Assembly: GCA_000827265.1 (NCBI GenBank)
Contig: KN834798.1
Location: 345,013 to 409,012 of the forward strand
Direction: 5' to 3'
DNA: 64,000 nucleotides
Source: Collybiopsis luxurians FD-317 M1
Lineage: Eukaryota > Basidiomycota > Agaricomycetes > Agaricales > Omphalotaceae
Notes under the pieces: generated by a model
Seen by the model: the letters and a program-made list of their open reading frames with translations, nothing else
Database searches by the model: none
Told to the model about the DNA's origin: nothing
Program-made: the position numbers and the translations under genes
In this document: piece after piece, positions 44,231 through 56,549 of the stretch
Position numbering within the stretch: the first letter of the stretch is position 1
Layout: each line of letters starts with the position of its first letter

Positions 44231-46067
44231 GGCCTGCCACTTGATTCTCGGATGGTGTGCTAAAAGTCTGTTCTGAAGTTGTTCTTATATTCCCAAAAGC
44301 CGAATGACTTTTCATTGGTTCTTCATTCATTGTTGTAGAACGAAGTGTTGGTTCCCACACATGGCTGTATTCATTGTACTTATCAGTTCAAAGCAATCGA
44401 CTCAATTATGATTCATTACTTTGATCACACTGGGTCGATGCTGTTAACACGATATAAGACAGGTACATAGCTTCAGTGATCTACTTGAATCTTCTTTTGA
44501 TTATACTTCGGTATAACTCTGGAGTGGAATAAGTTTCCTACATAGCAGAAAAGGTCTTAATAACGTCGCCATCCCCGGTACATCCGACTTTTTTGAATAT
44601 ATATAAGTACGCAAACTTATGCCAACTTTTCGTTAAGTCCCGTTCGCTTTGTGAAGATTAATCACTGATGGCTGGTGCGAATCACTTAGCCTGGCGACTT
44701 GGCTGTTTATTCGTGGAAATTGAATGATTTCTTACTGTATCCCTTGCAATCCACATATAGGCTGCCTCGATTTCAACCGCCTTCTGCATGTCTCTAAGCA
44801 TTCCTGTTTTCAAAACACTTAAGTTTTCGATACCATATGCTGTATTAAGCCCTTCAGACTATCAGATGTTGAACCTTTATTACCAGGAGCCATTCCTCGC
44901 AAGATACCTACGGATGAGAGAATTTGTAAACCGTGGAAGTGAGAGGCTTTGGAAGGAAAAGTACATTGTGAAATTATGTAGCCAAGTAGCCAAGTAGGGG
45001 CAATTGTCCAATGTTGTCATTATAGACCGCTAAGTGTACTGCAAAGGCAAATAATAATTCCGAATATGTACGGACGCATACGCATCGCGGTCTCGGTACC
45101 GGTGAGGCTTTCGACAAACTGCCTGTCTGGGACATCAGGCTTCGGAACAAGCTGAAACATTGATTGAGATTCTGACTAGACTAATGAATCCTGACAGGTG
45201 CAAGTGTTCAGCTATCACCTGTCTTGTCCTGCAACCCTGGATACTAAGTGCCTATGTACAGATACCTGTCTATGATGCCTCAAGCCACTAAAGTAAGTTC
45301 ATCTAAGTGGAACCACAATTGTTGAATACCCCTGGATATGTCAGAGTCATATAGGCTCAATCAGAACATTTGCAAGTAAATGGGATGGGTCTGCTAGCAT
45401 TGACAGGCTAGGGGCAAGGTTCTGGCAGCTGTCCTTCAAGTTGGACCAGTACTTGACCACCTCAATGATAAGTGGTACCACATCAGATAAACTGTCTGCA
45501 GTGATTATACCAAGTACTCCATAGACACTCTGAGTTAGCTATTGACTTGGGCTCATCATAGTTCTCTATGTGTTTGTTTCCAACTGTAGAATTGTCAGTT
45601 CCATATGATTGTAAGACTAGACATGAAAATTGCACAATATCTCCCCCAAATTAAAACTCCGGACTGTCCTCAGTCCATACTGCAAGTTGTCTGGGTCAAC
45701 ACAAACACCCTGTCTATTCTTTCAAGTGGTTCTTACTTTGATTCTACTCCTTTGTGTTTTCTTGCACTTAAGTGCCAAGATGACTAAGTAACCATTTGGC
45801 TGGTTCTCAGTATCCTTGATCAGCAGATCTGAATGCAGTGCATGCTGATCAAAAGAAGTTCACCTCCTGTCTAAGTCTGTAGGTCCATAGTCTATTCTGG
45901 GATAACAACAAATTCACTGTTGAGTAAACCCTCATTCTGTCACATTCTTCCCTTTTCTAATCACATCCACTGAATGGCTTCACTAAGTGGATAGCAGGGT
46001 CTTTTTCAACTCATAGAGTCCCACAGGTGAAATTTTTCACCCAATTTCTTCTTGCTTTTGTTCTACC
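44231..46067. other. Promoter part of duplicate C, then 1.2 kb without gene
   Basis: 44231-44830 matches 55561-56190 in copy D, with TATATATAAGTACGCAAA (about 44598) as a probable TATA region on the plus strand. From 44830 to 46067 I see only short frames with no recognisable content. Confidence 0.55.
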
Positions 46068-47163
46068 ATGCCACCAAAGGCCAAAGCCATTGTTAAGCAC
46101 CAACTTGAACCATTTCTTCCAGTGGACCAGAAGGAAGTGAGGCCCCTCTATGCCATGTTGCCCAAGGAGCTTGTTCTTCAAGATGACTCTCTTTGATGAG
46201 GAGACCATTCTTGAACTTTACCTTCTGACCCTCAATAGGCATCCTCTATGTACCAAAAAACCCAAGAAATGTTTCCCAATGATGATGTACCCAGACTCTT
46301 TAATCAACTTTTATAAACCTCAAGATGGCATGTACTCCTACTACATGTACCACCCAGGGTACACAGTCTATGTTGTGGTTTGGCAAATCCAGCATTACTT
46401 CTCAGAAGCTTCTTGTGCTGAAGATTATGAGTCTGTCATATAGCGAACATGGCTCCTTGATGCTTTAAAGTTAGCCAAACTGGCCTTGGTATGTTCACCA
46501 ATTCTAATGTGTATTTCTTTGTTCTAACCTTTATTTCTGACAGGTCTACCTTCATGACTACTGGTACTGTTCTGTGAACTGCCCAGAGTTTGCACTGGAG
46601 ACTCTAGCCATAGTGGAGGACATGTTCCACATCCCTGCCTTTCAGAAGAATCACTGTCAATGCACACTCAAAGGCTGGGCCCTATTTTATGAGGACCATG
46701 AGGTCATCAGTAAAGTGCATCCTTTCCACATCTCCTATTTTCTTTGTTTTACTAATGTCTTTTCCTTTGTTCTAGTCAGTTGCCAAATGGAATCTGGACT
46801 TCCTTCAACTCCCTTGTATTCCATTGGATACAAGAACTCATGAGGCCACCCTAATTGTCTATACCAATGAAGTTGTTGGGGAGCTCAACACATTCCCTGA
46901 TAAACCCAAATTCTCATATGACAGTCTGTCCCCCCTGCTTGTGCTTGCAGACAAGTATCTCGAGGCCAAGATGGGGACTGTCCCTCCTATCTTTTCCGAG
47001 GTACATTTCTCTGTTCTATTTTCATTTTCCTTACTTATGCTTCTTCTAGACCAAAGCTCCCAGTTCTCCACCACCTGCTGACAATGACAATGACAATGAA
47101 GAAGATGGACTGCTCATGCTTTTGCAAAAACTGCCCAGCCCTTCCAAGAGCACCTCATTTTGA
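46068..47163 (+). pseudogene. Broken multi-exon gene of unknown function
   Basis: A plausible start MPPKAKAIVKHQLEPFLPVD, then a frame change into TLFDEETILELYLLTLNRHP and DGMYSYYMYHPGYTVYVVVW. A TAG interrupts at ESVI-RTWLLDALKLAKLAL. After an intron (GTATGT...CTGACAG), VYLHDYWYCSVNCPEFALET and FHIPAFQKNHCQCTLKGWAL follow. After another, AKWNLDFLQLPCIPLDTRTH, NTFPDKPKFSYDSLSPLLVL and DKYLEAKM follow. The last exon reads KAPSSPPPADNDNDNEEDGL ... KSTSF stop. Good splice signals in the 3' half but a frame change and a stop in the 5' half indicate a decayed gene. Family not recognised. Confidence 0.55.
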
Positions 47164-47202
47164 GGCTGCCTTGTTTTCCAAGCATTCACTTGATTGCTAA
47201 AC

Positions 47203-47497
47203 CAGTTGCCAATCAGGTCACCAACCTTCCAAGGTAAGTTGTCAACTTCAAATTATTTTATTGTACATGTAGCACAAAGAACTACTATTAGTTAAAAAAA
47301 CTCAAATATGCATTGAAAGGACAACAAATGTTCACCTGAAGCTAGGAAAAGGGGTGGATTAACCAGTTCCCAATCTGGTCACCAACTGGTTGCCAACCTT
47401 CCAAGGTAAGTTGTCAACTTCTAATTATTCTATTGTACATGTGGCACAAAGAACTGCTATTAATTAAAAAACTCAAATATGCATTGAAAGGACATTC
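47203..47497 (+). repeat. Tandem duplication, two ~125-130-bp copies
   Basis: Copy 1 about 47203-47325, copy 2 about 47363-47497. Both contain CCAACCTTCCAAGGTAAGTT, TGTACATGT, GCACAAAGAACT and AAACTCAAATATGCATTGAA. They differ by a few substitutions. The second copy has an extra ACTGGTTGCCAACC motif. Confidence 0.85.
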
Positions 47498-47522
47498 CAA
47501 AGACAGGTGGATGTTGGAATTT

Positions 47523-48206
47523 TGTTAGGACCAGAACTAGATTTTGAGATGAATCAGATAGTGTGGGCTGTACAGATAATTACATCAAGTCTTGCTGTAG
47601 TAGCTTAGTAGCAGGGTTCCACAGGGGCCTGCATATGAGAGGAAGCTGCAAAGGACTTGATGACTGCATTCAGAAGTGAGAAACACACGGACTAGATGCA
47701 AGAGTGACCAAATAAGGGTAAATAACCCCCGATAGGCAGTAGGTATTGGTGAATGAGAGGAGAGAGCAGTGATGAAATTGTTGGTATGAATTCAGAGCTG
47801 CATGGGTTTGAAAGTATCATGTTGGAGCTCACTGGAGGTCCAAACAATGCTAAGCAAAACAAATAGCTGTATTGGAGATGTATGGAAAGAGATTACTGAG
47901 TAAGGAAGCAGAAGGAGAAAGCAGTAAGAAAAGTAGGCAAGAGTTACAGTAATTCCAACATGCCCCTCCCAGTCTGGTAATGGGTTTATATATACTATGG
48001 AGTTCTTGTAACTATATAGAGCATGTAACCTAGTGCCATGTGGCTGGGATGTAAGGGACAGCGGATGTCGAGGAATCACTGGGTTGTCATGGTGGATCAA
48101 TTTGGATGAAGGTAGGGATGGCAATTGACCGGAAAGGCATGGATGATGAGGGGGCAAAAGTTGAAAGGAAGTAAATAAGGGAAGAAGAGTTGGTTGGGGT
48201 CTAACA
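47523..48206 (+). mobile_element. Probable solo LTR, 684 bp
   Basis: Starts TGTTAGGACC and ends GGTCTAACA, the short inverted TG...CA ends of an LTR. It contains a TATA-like TTTATATATACTATGG near 47988. No flanking protein domains of a retrotransposon are present, and the five bases on each side (AATTT / AAACA) do not match, so a target-site duplication is not visible. Confidence 0.5.
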
Positions 48207-49007
48207 AAACATTGATGTAGCAGATTCTAGACAGTTTGCACATGCTACTGCTGCTGTTGAACACAAAAGATGGCTTACTATTAAGCCGGTAGATCAGATG
48301 GAAGACAGCTGGAAGATGTTTAGTCTTCCAAGTTGGTACTCCGATGGCTATGTATTAACTTCCATTGCTTCAGTGGACTTGAATAACGAGGATCATCGGA
48401 TAACTTTTATGGGGGTTTTCAGATATCTCTTCCTGTCATATTACAATTGCATCTTTCGCGAAACACATTACTTCAAATGTTGACTATCTTTTGCACATCC
48501 TTGAACATCATAGCTTTTTGAGAATTTACCACACGGCTGTCGCAACGTCAGGCAGTGGCAGCATTCTGTTAATTTATAATCATGTGACCGTGTTTTGTTC
48601 CCATGCTCAAGAGCTCAGAGTCATCCGTTGCCACCAACACTATATATCGCCTCTGCGCCTCTGAATCTGACAGCGCAACACGTGCATCCGCACAGTCACT
48701 GTCAAATCTGACCATTATATTTTGCGATGTTCGAGTTCCTTGCGGTAAGCTCGTCAACCTTTAACTTCCACTCGTCCCGACACGTTCAGTAATGGCACAT
48801 CCTTTACTCGAGGAAATAAGAAAGGGAGATGCTTTGTATGCAGAACCGAAATCTCTCCCACGTTGGGTCATTGCATCCATTTGCAGCTAGTGAATTCTAA
48901 GGTAACTGTTTTGGCGAATATTGTAAGAAGATGGATGCCAATGTGAAACTCTTTTTGAGGCGTGCAAGTAAAAGGATGATAAACTTTGAAAATCCTGTTT
49001 GGTTAAT
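48207..49007. other. 0.8 kb without gene
   Basis: Unique-looking spacer between the LTR and duplicate D; short frames only. Confidence 0.5.
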
Positions 49008-49091
49008 GGCTACCTGGCGCAATGGTAGCGCGTTTGGCTTCGATTGCTGAGCGTACCAGAAGGCTGTAGATTCAAGTCCTGCGGTGGTAGC
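49008..49091 (+). other. tRNA-Arg(UCG)-like sequence with intron, best-preserved copy
   Basis: GGCTACC / GGTAGC acceptor-like ends, D-arm GGCGCAATGGTAGCGC, and anticodon arm TTTGG ... CCAGA enclosing CTTCGATTGCTGAGCGTA. That loop fits anticodon TCG with an intron of about 11 nt after position 37. A T-loop TTCAAGT follows, but with an imperfect T-stem (GTAGA/CCTGC) and two extra bases before the acceptor strand. It may be a pseudogene or SINE head rather than a working tRNA. It marks the left edge of duplicate D. Confidence 0.5.
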
Positions 49092-49551
49092 TGCAGAAAA
49101 GTGACTCTCGCGAAGCATTTTATCCTTATTGGCGGAATTGGGTTTTGCTCCTTAGAAAGGTTCAGATAGACATGTATATAGACCACCGCTATATACATAG
49201 AGCATGTTGCGTCAACGTCCTCGTATGAAACCATTACTCCGGGAAAGTGCGGTTCTTTCATTTGATCGGAGACTGGAGATCAGTAGTATAAATTTGAAAC
49301 AGTAGGTACGTAACAGAAAACTCAGGAGACCGGTTTTTAACGCCAAACATAACTACGTCGTGCACTACAAACGTAGCTTTGCGAGCAAAGCCGAAAAAGA
49401 CATATTCTGCAAAAACAATACCGAGGAAAGCAAGGATCAGAGGACCTACGATAGCAAGAATAGGGAAGGCCAATAAAGGTAAGTTTCCAGGAGGAAGGCG
49501 GCAAGCGAATGCGCTTTTGCTGGTTATAGCAATATTTAGAGGACGATCCTC

Positions 49552-50491
49552 CTAATGCCAATAGACGTCGTCTGAAAGAATATCTGCAAGGCCCAGGCGG
49601 CGGCCAGCAGAGCTAGGAGGTACGTAGGTACCCGTTTGGTCAGCAAAAGGCAAAGGCGTAGCGATGGGAAACGCAGAGGCCGTGGACGACTGTGTGGCAA
49701 CGGAATGTGATAAGGTGGAAGTCAACCGCGTGGCGTCAGACTCGTATCCCATAAGTGCGAGTGCGGACTGGGAAGGGGAAGAAAGTACGGATGGGGAAGC
49801 TTCGACAGGTTGCGGTGGGCTTTGAGAGACGTAGTCTGAAGGCGTTTCGATAGTTGCTTCCCCCGGAGCTTGAGCCGGGGTGGCACCAGAAGGTCCGTTT
49901 CCGGGAGTACGAGGCTTTCTCTGTTTTGGGACATACTCTGCCGATAAGAAAAAGAGTGAAAACCAAAAGGATGTTACGACAAAAAGCAGACAAGGCTTAC
50001 CATGTCGTCGTTTCCGGTGGCGAGTGAGGGAGCCTGGGTCTCCAGTAGCGAAATTGCAAGTCGGACACTGAATGTCCTTGACTTGTGTGCTTGAAAGGTA
50101 AATAGAAAATAACCCGATCAGCGGATTCTAGTCATGGGACAGGCATTCAACGGCAACTCACTGTTTGCGAATGTGCGTGTCTACGTTCACCTTTTGTAGA
50201 CTTCTGTAGGTGCAGTCCTCGTACGGGCAAAAGTACGATCTACATCGAAATCCAACAGGGTAAGGAAAAACTTGCAGCGGAGCTGTGAAATGGCGTACAT
50301 CGAAGCCTTTTCCTCCGCGCTCAGATGAGACTGCATGTGTCTCGGAATGTCGCCTTTACGAGCTACCCTTGTCCCGCACACGTCGCAAACAGTCGGATCC
50401 CTTGAACTTTCGGTTTTCTAATCGCAACCGTTGATGAGCAAGAAGTAAACCATTCAACAAATGGACGTACGGGAGCCAAAATTTTGGGCAT
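49552..50491 (-). CDS. Three-finger C2H2 zinc-finger protein, copy D
   Basis: Same structure as copy C: start MPKILAP, finger 1 ending CGTRVARKGDIPRHMQSH, finger 2 after a short intron, finger 3 CPTCNFATGDPGSLTRHRK. The tail carries EYVPKQRKPRTPGNGPSGAT, SHSVATQSSTASAFPIATPL and RRLGLADILSDDVYWH. It differs from C at scattered positions (for example a Gly/Asp change in the tail and ATP/AIP). All zinc ligands are kept. Nuclear, sequence-specific DNA binding is expected from the fingers; the target is unknown. A short hydrophobic frame downstream (about 49258-49473; FARKATFVVHDVVMFG) is conserved between copies but I see no independent evidence that it is translated. Confidence 0.78.
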
Positions 50492-52039
50492 AGTAGCGAA
50501 AGATAAGTTAAAGATGGAGATTTGACTGGGGATGTGGAAGTAAAAGGGAAAGGTGTAAAGCGGCTGATTGGAGTGTTATGCGCCTTTCGTCAATTAGTGT
50601 GGGATTTCACTGAACAAGGTGGACCTCTAATAACAGAGCCACTCGCTTGTAAGAACCTGTCGAAGAGCTAGACCATCATATAGGGTAGAAGAGATTGTTT
50701 GATTAGGTTCGCTGGAGCCGGGGGATAAAGCATAGGAGACTGAAAAAGGAAATAACCTTGTTTCCAGACGGCGGTGTCATTCGAGCCGAACGCTGATATT
50801 TGCTATGATAACCCCATCCAGGTGGAAACGCGATGGTCGAACGTGAGGGCTGCTATAATACAGCGCTGAGAACCCTCACAAAAAACCTAGTGACAACTCC
50901 TGTTCGCCAAAGATTTTTTTGTAGGTCATTCTGAGAGTAACCAACGCTGAGAACGGGAACTTGCGGGATATACTTGCCATTGTCTGAGTAGGGCGGAGCT
51001 TGAATTGCCTACCTTCATTTGTTCGACCGGCAAATTTCAGGAAACGAAAAGCTCAAATTTCTCTTTGAAAGTCGGTCCTTCCTGTTTTACCCTTAAAAAT
51101 CACGGCCTTTGCGAGCTGAGGAAGATATCTCCATAGCACTTCCGAGCCTACGCACGACGGAGGAATATTGCGTGTGAATGGGATTTGGACCCGATGTCGA
51201 CAGGAATTTCAGGTGAGGGGCGTTTAGCTTCCACTAGCAAGTCGAATCTTACGTTCTTTAGGTTTATAACAAGGCACCTATTAGTCCTCCAATACACAAC
51301 AAGGAGTGACTGTGATCAAAATGGACAACAACCAGAGAAGCACCGTTAGTGCTCATCCTTGGTTCTCCAGAACGTCCCGCCAAGGCAGAGCTTCGAAAAT
51401 GCTTCCGCATGGCTTCATCGACCTAGCGGAGGCTATCATCTTCCTCAATGCCGGCCTTCAATAGTGCAGCGTAGTCATTACCATGCGAGCCGCGTCACGA
51501 AACAAGGCGCTGGGAAGTCGGGATCTCTAAAGCTCTCAAGTCTTCGGTCCGGTCGCGGAACTCCATTTTGGTGCAGCACTTTCTAACCATTACGAAGATC
51601 ATATTCGTCATACGTGAAGCTCAGAATGCGGGAAAATGAAGGCTTTGCGCTCTCTGCTGCCTGGCCTCCAAATGGATAGTCACTGGCACTTTAGAGGCAG
51701 CTCTAATAGGGCTACCAAGGTCCCTCTACGCTCTAGACCACTATCATGGAACAGACATCAGACCCACTTCCATGATCCTTTTACTTGAGGATGGTTCGGG
51801 CGCTAGGGGCTTCGGGGATGATTCCCACAGCATCTCTGGATATAGAACAAGTTTGCTGCGTCGTCACCATCGCGGTAATCGAGCTACCGGCCAATGTTGA
51901 GCTATAGGAACAACGGTCATGGAAGAGGAGAAAATCCGAAGGGATTCGTTGAGTCCCAGGAGACGACCTGGGGAACTTGAGGGAGGACAAGAAAGAAGGG
52001 GGAATCATAGCAATGGCGCCGCAATCCTGTTTCAAGAGG

Positions 52040-53057
52040 GCAGGGAGGATTGGAGATGCCTTTTCCCCAGAGTTTCGAATACTGCAATGCACGGTAAAAT
52101 CTCGGAGACGAACTGCACGGTTAAGCCTTCCCTAGCATCCAAAGCCAAAGCCTAACCATATTGACATTAGTTCTTCAATCGGACGCCCGTCCCACTCGCT
52201 CAGCGACACAAAGTCGTTTTCCTCACTGACAGAGTTGACCGAGCTTCCACCCTCTTCCCCCGCTCCTGATCAGCTGCAACCTAGGACTAGAGGTCCGTGA
52301 GAACACCAGACTTTGGCGACGGTTGTATAGCTGAATAGAAGCACGATAATCTGGGCACTGTCAATGCCCAAGTATTCTCTCTCGACCACAACTCGCTCTT
52401 CGGGCCTCAGGGCGCATAGGGTTGACCTGGCAGGCAATGCACTCGCGTTACGAATAGTATTCTTTGCTCTGTGTTTCTCGAACTGTGCGCGGAAGGTCAG
52501 TAAATAATACAATTGTTGAAGCTTTCGAGATGTAGACGTAAGACTGACGCTGCGACTCATTCCTAGGAAGAAGGAAAGCAAAGGACGTGGGTACATGTTG
52601 CCAATTCCTAATGAACGCCGCTCGGGCTGTACCGGAACGTTTTCGAAACTGAGGCGGGAATACCCTCCTCAGCGATTTGGGGTCCCGCTGTATCGTGTCG
52701 AGGCTTTCTGCGACGTTCATCTTCTTAAGAATAATAGGTAATCTTGAGGGCGCTCAGAAGGTGTTGATTGGTACTGAGAGCTCGCGCCGAAGAACAAATC
52801 CGAGAGTCAATACTCCCTATGCTGCCGTCTGTGCAGGCTTCAGTCGTTCTACGATGAGGGTGGGCAAAAAATGGCGAGAGCCGAGGTTGCGGTACTACTG
52901 GGGCTTCTGGTAACGGTTTGTAATACAAGCCCGTCGCGTGGGGTGGTAGCACAACACTCTTGATGCTACCGCCCGGGTCTCCCTCAACCACGACCAGCTC
53001 GTTTGAGCTTTCAAGATGTAAAACCAACGCCCTGGAAAGGATGGAAGAATAGAACAC
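52040..53057 (-). pseudogene. Decayed second coding region of unit D
   Basis: Collinear with the remnant in unit C. Recognisable pieces: ERVVVEREYLGIDSAQIIVL near 52370-52400; PQIAEEGIPASVSKTFRYSP near 52640, which aligns with PQIAEECIPSSASEMFCCSP in unit B; and NELVVVEGDPGGSIKSVVLP near 52960-53010. Stops separate them. Frame conservation between B and D of the PQIAEE segment shows that it was once translated. Family not recognised. Confidence 0.4.
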
Positions 53058-53762
53058 GGTGATATAGTGTTAATTCTTCATGGAAAACAAAACACTGTGC
53101 GGGACGAGCAGGACATTTCCTAAGCTGCGGCGGGCGTGAGCCCATTGTCGAGGGGAGAGGGAGAGGTTCCAGTACTACCAGAGCTGCTGGTATTTTGGAG
53201 TCGGCTTGTATGTCGTCACCGTCGATCCTTCTAGTATTTGCGTATCCTCGACTTGAGACTGGTCAGCATCGCTCAGCGTATATATTCGGTAGGCAATAGA
53301 ACTAAATTGAATCTCACTGTCGCGCTGCAGCAAAAGTTCCTAGCATTCTCCTACTCTGGCCACAATCTTTGAAATCCCCCAATCTCGTTCTCTAGCCCCG
53401 ATCCTACTATGAGTTTCTGATGGTGATCACATTTTCAAGTCAAGTGTTGCTTACAGGACCGCCACCGTCAGGCGGTGCACACGCGCTTGAAAGTTCAAAC
53501 TTTAATCTTCTTTGCTGACAACCGCTCCCTTTGCAATTGATGGTTGAATCTTCTCAGCTTTTTCGGGACGATTAATAGGGTCTGTGTCCCAGCAGTCAAA
53601 GTCTCCGTATATAATTCTTCTAGCCTCGACATTCGTTTACAATCACACTACTTACGAAACAAGTCACATACATGTCGAACTGCAGCACTATCTTCTAGCT
53701 CTGGTAGGGTACAGAAAACGGGAACTGAGGTGAACAATGTCTTCCTTATAGATAGATACTTA

Positions 53763-55560
53763 TCATTCTACAACAGAGTATGTGGTATCAGAGCCTTCAG
53801 ATTCATATGATTCTAAAGTTCCACTCATAACATTGATACCTCTTAAGTTTTCTTTCGGAGATGCATTGAAAGTGCTGAGGGGTCCTTGGACAGTTGTTAT
53901 AGGCAAAGTATGCAGTCCTGAATCTGCGACCTTATGAAGATTCAACATGAGCCTCGACATCATTGTGATGGACATGCTGCATAGAGGGGATATCTAAGAG
54001 CTCAAGTAATTCAACGAGGGAAGATCATAGGGCACCTGCTAGCAAATGTGGATAGTGTACCCCTTGCATATGGCTAGTTCATGAATAAAGCATCAACTTT
54101 TTGCGACCTTTTATGGGAGCAATACCAGACGTACCAATGGATACTAGAGTACCTATGGATTAGAGTTTGGCAGCAACGATTCACATATTGAGACTCACAT
54201 AGAATGTTGAGATATTGACCTGTAGACGGTATGAGCACGTATCATTCGAAGTAGTTAGTCCTACACTAACCGCATTCGCAAGAGCCATCACGCTATAAAT
54301 GAAAAGAAAATAAACATTTCAGCGCATCCAACCATCGAGGGACACACCCAAAGTACAACGATCCTGCAGAAAGGTTGAATCAGCACGATTCACAACGATG
54401 CATCAATCCTTACCATCGCGAATAATAATATCAACCAATGGAATCCTGAGTGGCCGGAGTTCGTGATGGGTTTGGTAGGTTTTATACAGTATCATCCCAA
54501 ATAGCATAACATCGTACAAAAACAAAGCCTCCCAAGCACCTGCCTCTTCTGCAGACCATGTTAAGATGAGATCTCAAACGCTTGGCTGACGAGACGTACG
54601 GACAGATCTATACTGTGATAAGGGATCTGTCGCAGAGGAATTGAGATGATATGGTACCTACGGGAAAAACGATAATTTTGTGTGACATTTGAAGTCAAAC
54701 CCGTCCATGATTTCCAGCCCCCCCACAAGGGTTTCACTTTCTTCCGACCGACTGAAGAAGATTGCAAACTATGATGTACTCAACTTATGGAAGCAGGTCC
54801 GATTAAATGGAACTTAGCAAAACTCACAATTGACACTGTCAACATTATACCAAGGGCAGAAAGCACAACAGCCAGTACATGCTTACTGCCGTGGTACAAG
54901 GCATATATACGTATGGCGAGGAGTACTAAGATACAATTGGGTTCATTTGAGTTCTTGGGATTGACAGATCGAATCTTACTGCAGACTATGAGCTGCGCCA
55001 CGCCAAGTAGAATTTCGTGGAAGAGAGGGAACGGTGGGCAGCTGGAAAAACCATAGGTTCTCAGCAGATAGATTTGATAACATCGGTCATACCTCTATCA
55101 TTTGAAAAAATCAGATAAGGCTTGGACTAAAATCGAAAAACCAACCGATTCAGTAAGACGGGTGGAGAATAAAGATATGGTCACGACAATGTCTCCCAGC
55201 ATTGTCAAGTAACGATTGAGAAAGAAAAGCACTGTACTTACGCCCACTGGGCGTTTCCAAAAGTACCGAAATTCATCGGCTAACGGATGTCGATCAGAAT
55301 AGTATCGTTGTCGACCAAGATGCAAAAAAATGACCTACACAGCGTCAGGAGATAATCCCAGTATAAGAAGACTGCGGGTCGGCTTGAGATCGAGCTTCCA
55401 GTGAATTTCAGAGATAGCCCAGGAACATACTTGTCGAAAATAAATGAATGTAATTCTGTAACTGTCTACATTGTAGTTCGTCAGAGCTTGGACTTTGTTG
55501 ATGCTTGAAGACGTACTCTTGTTCTGTTGCTGAAACTTGTTGAACCAATGCTGAGCTCAT
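53763..55560 (-). CDS. DUF6533-type multi-pass membrane protein, complete copy
   Basis: Start ATG at 55560: MSSALVQQVSATEQEYVFKH. An intron (GTATGT) leads to IFLYWDYLLTL, and another to SDEFRYFWKRPVGVSTVLFF followed by LNRYLTMLGDIV. This is the N-terminal YDYLLT-x-DE-x-x-x-WKRP signature of DUF6533. Later exons give PLFHEILLGVAQLIVC, a hydrophobic exon ILVLLAIRIYALYHG, KHVLAVVLSALGIMLTVSIV, GMILYKTYQTHHELRPLRIP, DGSLYFG-VMALANAVSV, and the last exon SRLMLNLHKVADSG with stop at 53763. About seven hydrophobic segments are expected. These proteins are numerous in mushrooms and their function is not known. This copy keeps the exons lost from C and has no visible stop, so it may be functional. Confidence 0.75.
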
Positions 55561-56549
55561 GGCCTGTCACTTGAGTCTCGGATGGTGTGCTAAAAGTCTG
55601 TTCTGAAGCTGTTCTTATATGCCTAAAAACCGAATGACTTTTCATTGGTTCTTCATTCATTGTTGTAGAACGAAGTGTTGGTTCCCACACATGGCTGTAT
55701 TTATCGTACTTATCAGTTCAAAGCAATCGACTCAATTATGATTCATTACTTTGATCACACCGGGTCGACGCTGTTAACACGTTCAGGCTGTTCAGCAATG
55801 ATATTCACATAAGACAGGTACAGTGATCTACTTTTGATCATGCTTCGGCACCACTCTGGAGTGGAATAAGTTTCCTACATAGCAGAAAAGGTCTTAATAA
55901 CGTTGCCATCCCCGGTACATCCGACTTTTTCGAGAAGACGAAGTATATATAAGTACGCAAATTTATGCCAACTTTTCGTTAAGTCCCATTCGCTTTGTGA
56001 GGATTCATCACCGATGGCTGGTGCGAATCACTTAGCCTGACGACTTGGCCGTTTATTCGTGGAAATTGGATGATTTCTTCCTGTCTTATCACGCCTCTAT
56101 CTCGTGCAATTCACATATAGGCTGCTTTGATTTTCAACCGTCTTCTGCATGTCTAAGTTAAACATTCCTGATTTCAAAACACATCTGTTTTCGGTACCAT
56201 ACACCGCCAATTGATCTTAAGGTCATCTTAATATGAGGGTATTGTTAAGAAATGGATGTTACGGTTCGAGGAAAAGTGGCTGTCAACTTTGAGAACAATA
56301 ACACATCGGTTAACCTTTGTATCAGGCCGGGGTGGCCGTCTGCGGTATTTGCAATATCAGACCATATCGGGCATCTCAATGCTCTCTTTGATATCACATT
56401 GACCTCCGATTTGACCACTGGCCTTTATTGCTCGCAATTGTCACAGTTCTCTATGATTTGCTGTCTATTCTCCCTAGAATTCAACCTTTTTGGACCACAC
56501 GCTTGTCTATTTAAGGACGACATTCAAGAACACTCCCTCTATATCCCCC

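Larger units (their letters stand above)
49008..56200 (-). repeat. Segmental duplicate copy D (uninterrupted)
   Basis: Near-identical partner of copy C (16690-22358 plus 43903-44830). It has the C2H2 gene, the decayed coding region and a complete DUF6533 gene, with no element inserted. It is therefore the reference for defining the giant element's ends. Confidence 0.9.

Noticed and set aside
49258..49473. Conserved hydrophobic small frame downstream of the C2H2 genes
   Set aside because: Conserved in part between copies, but frames differ in A and B and it lies in the likely 3' untranslated region; no start or splice evidence.
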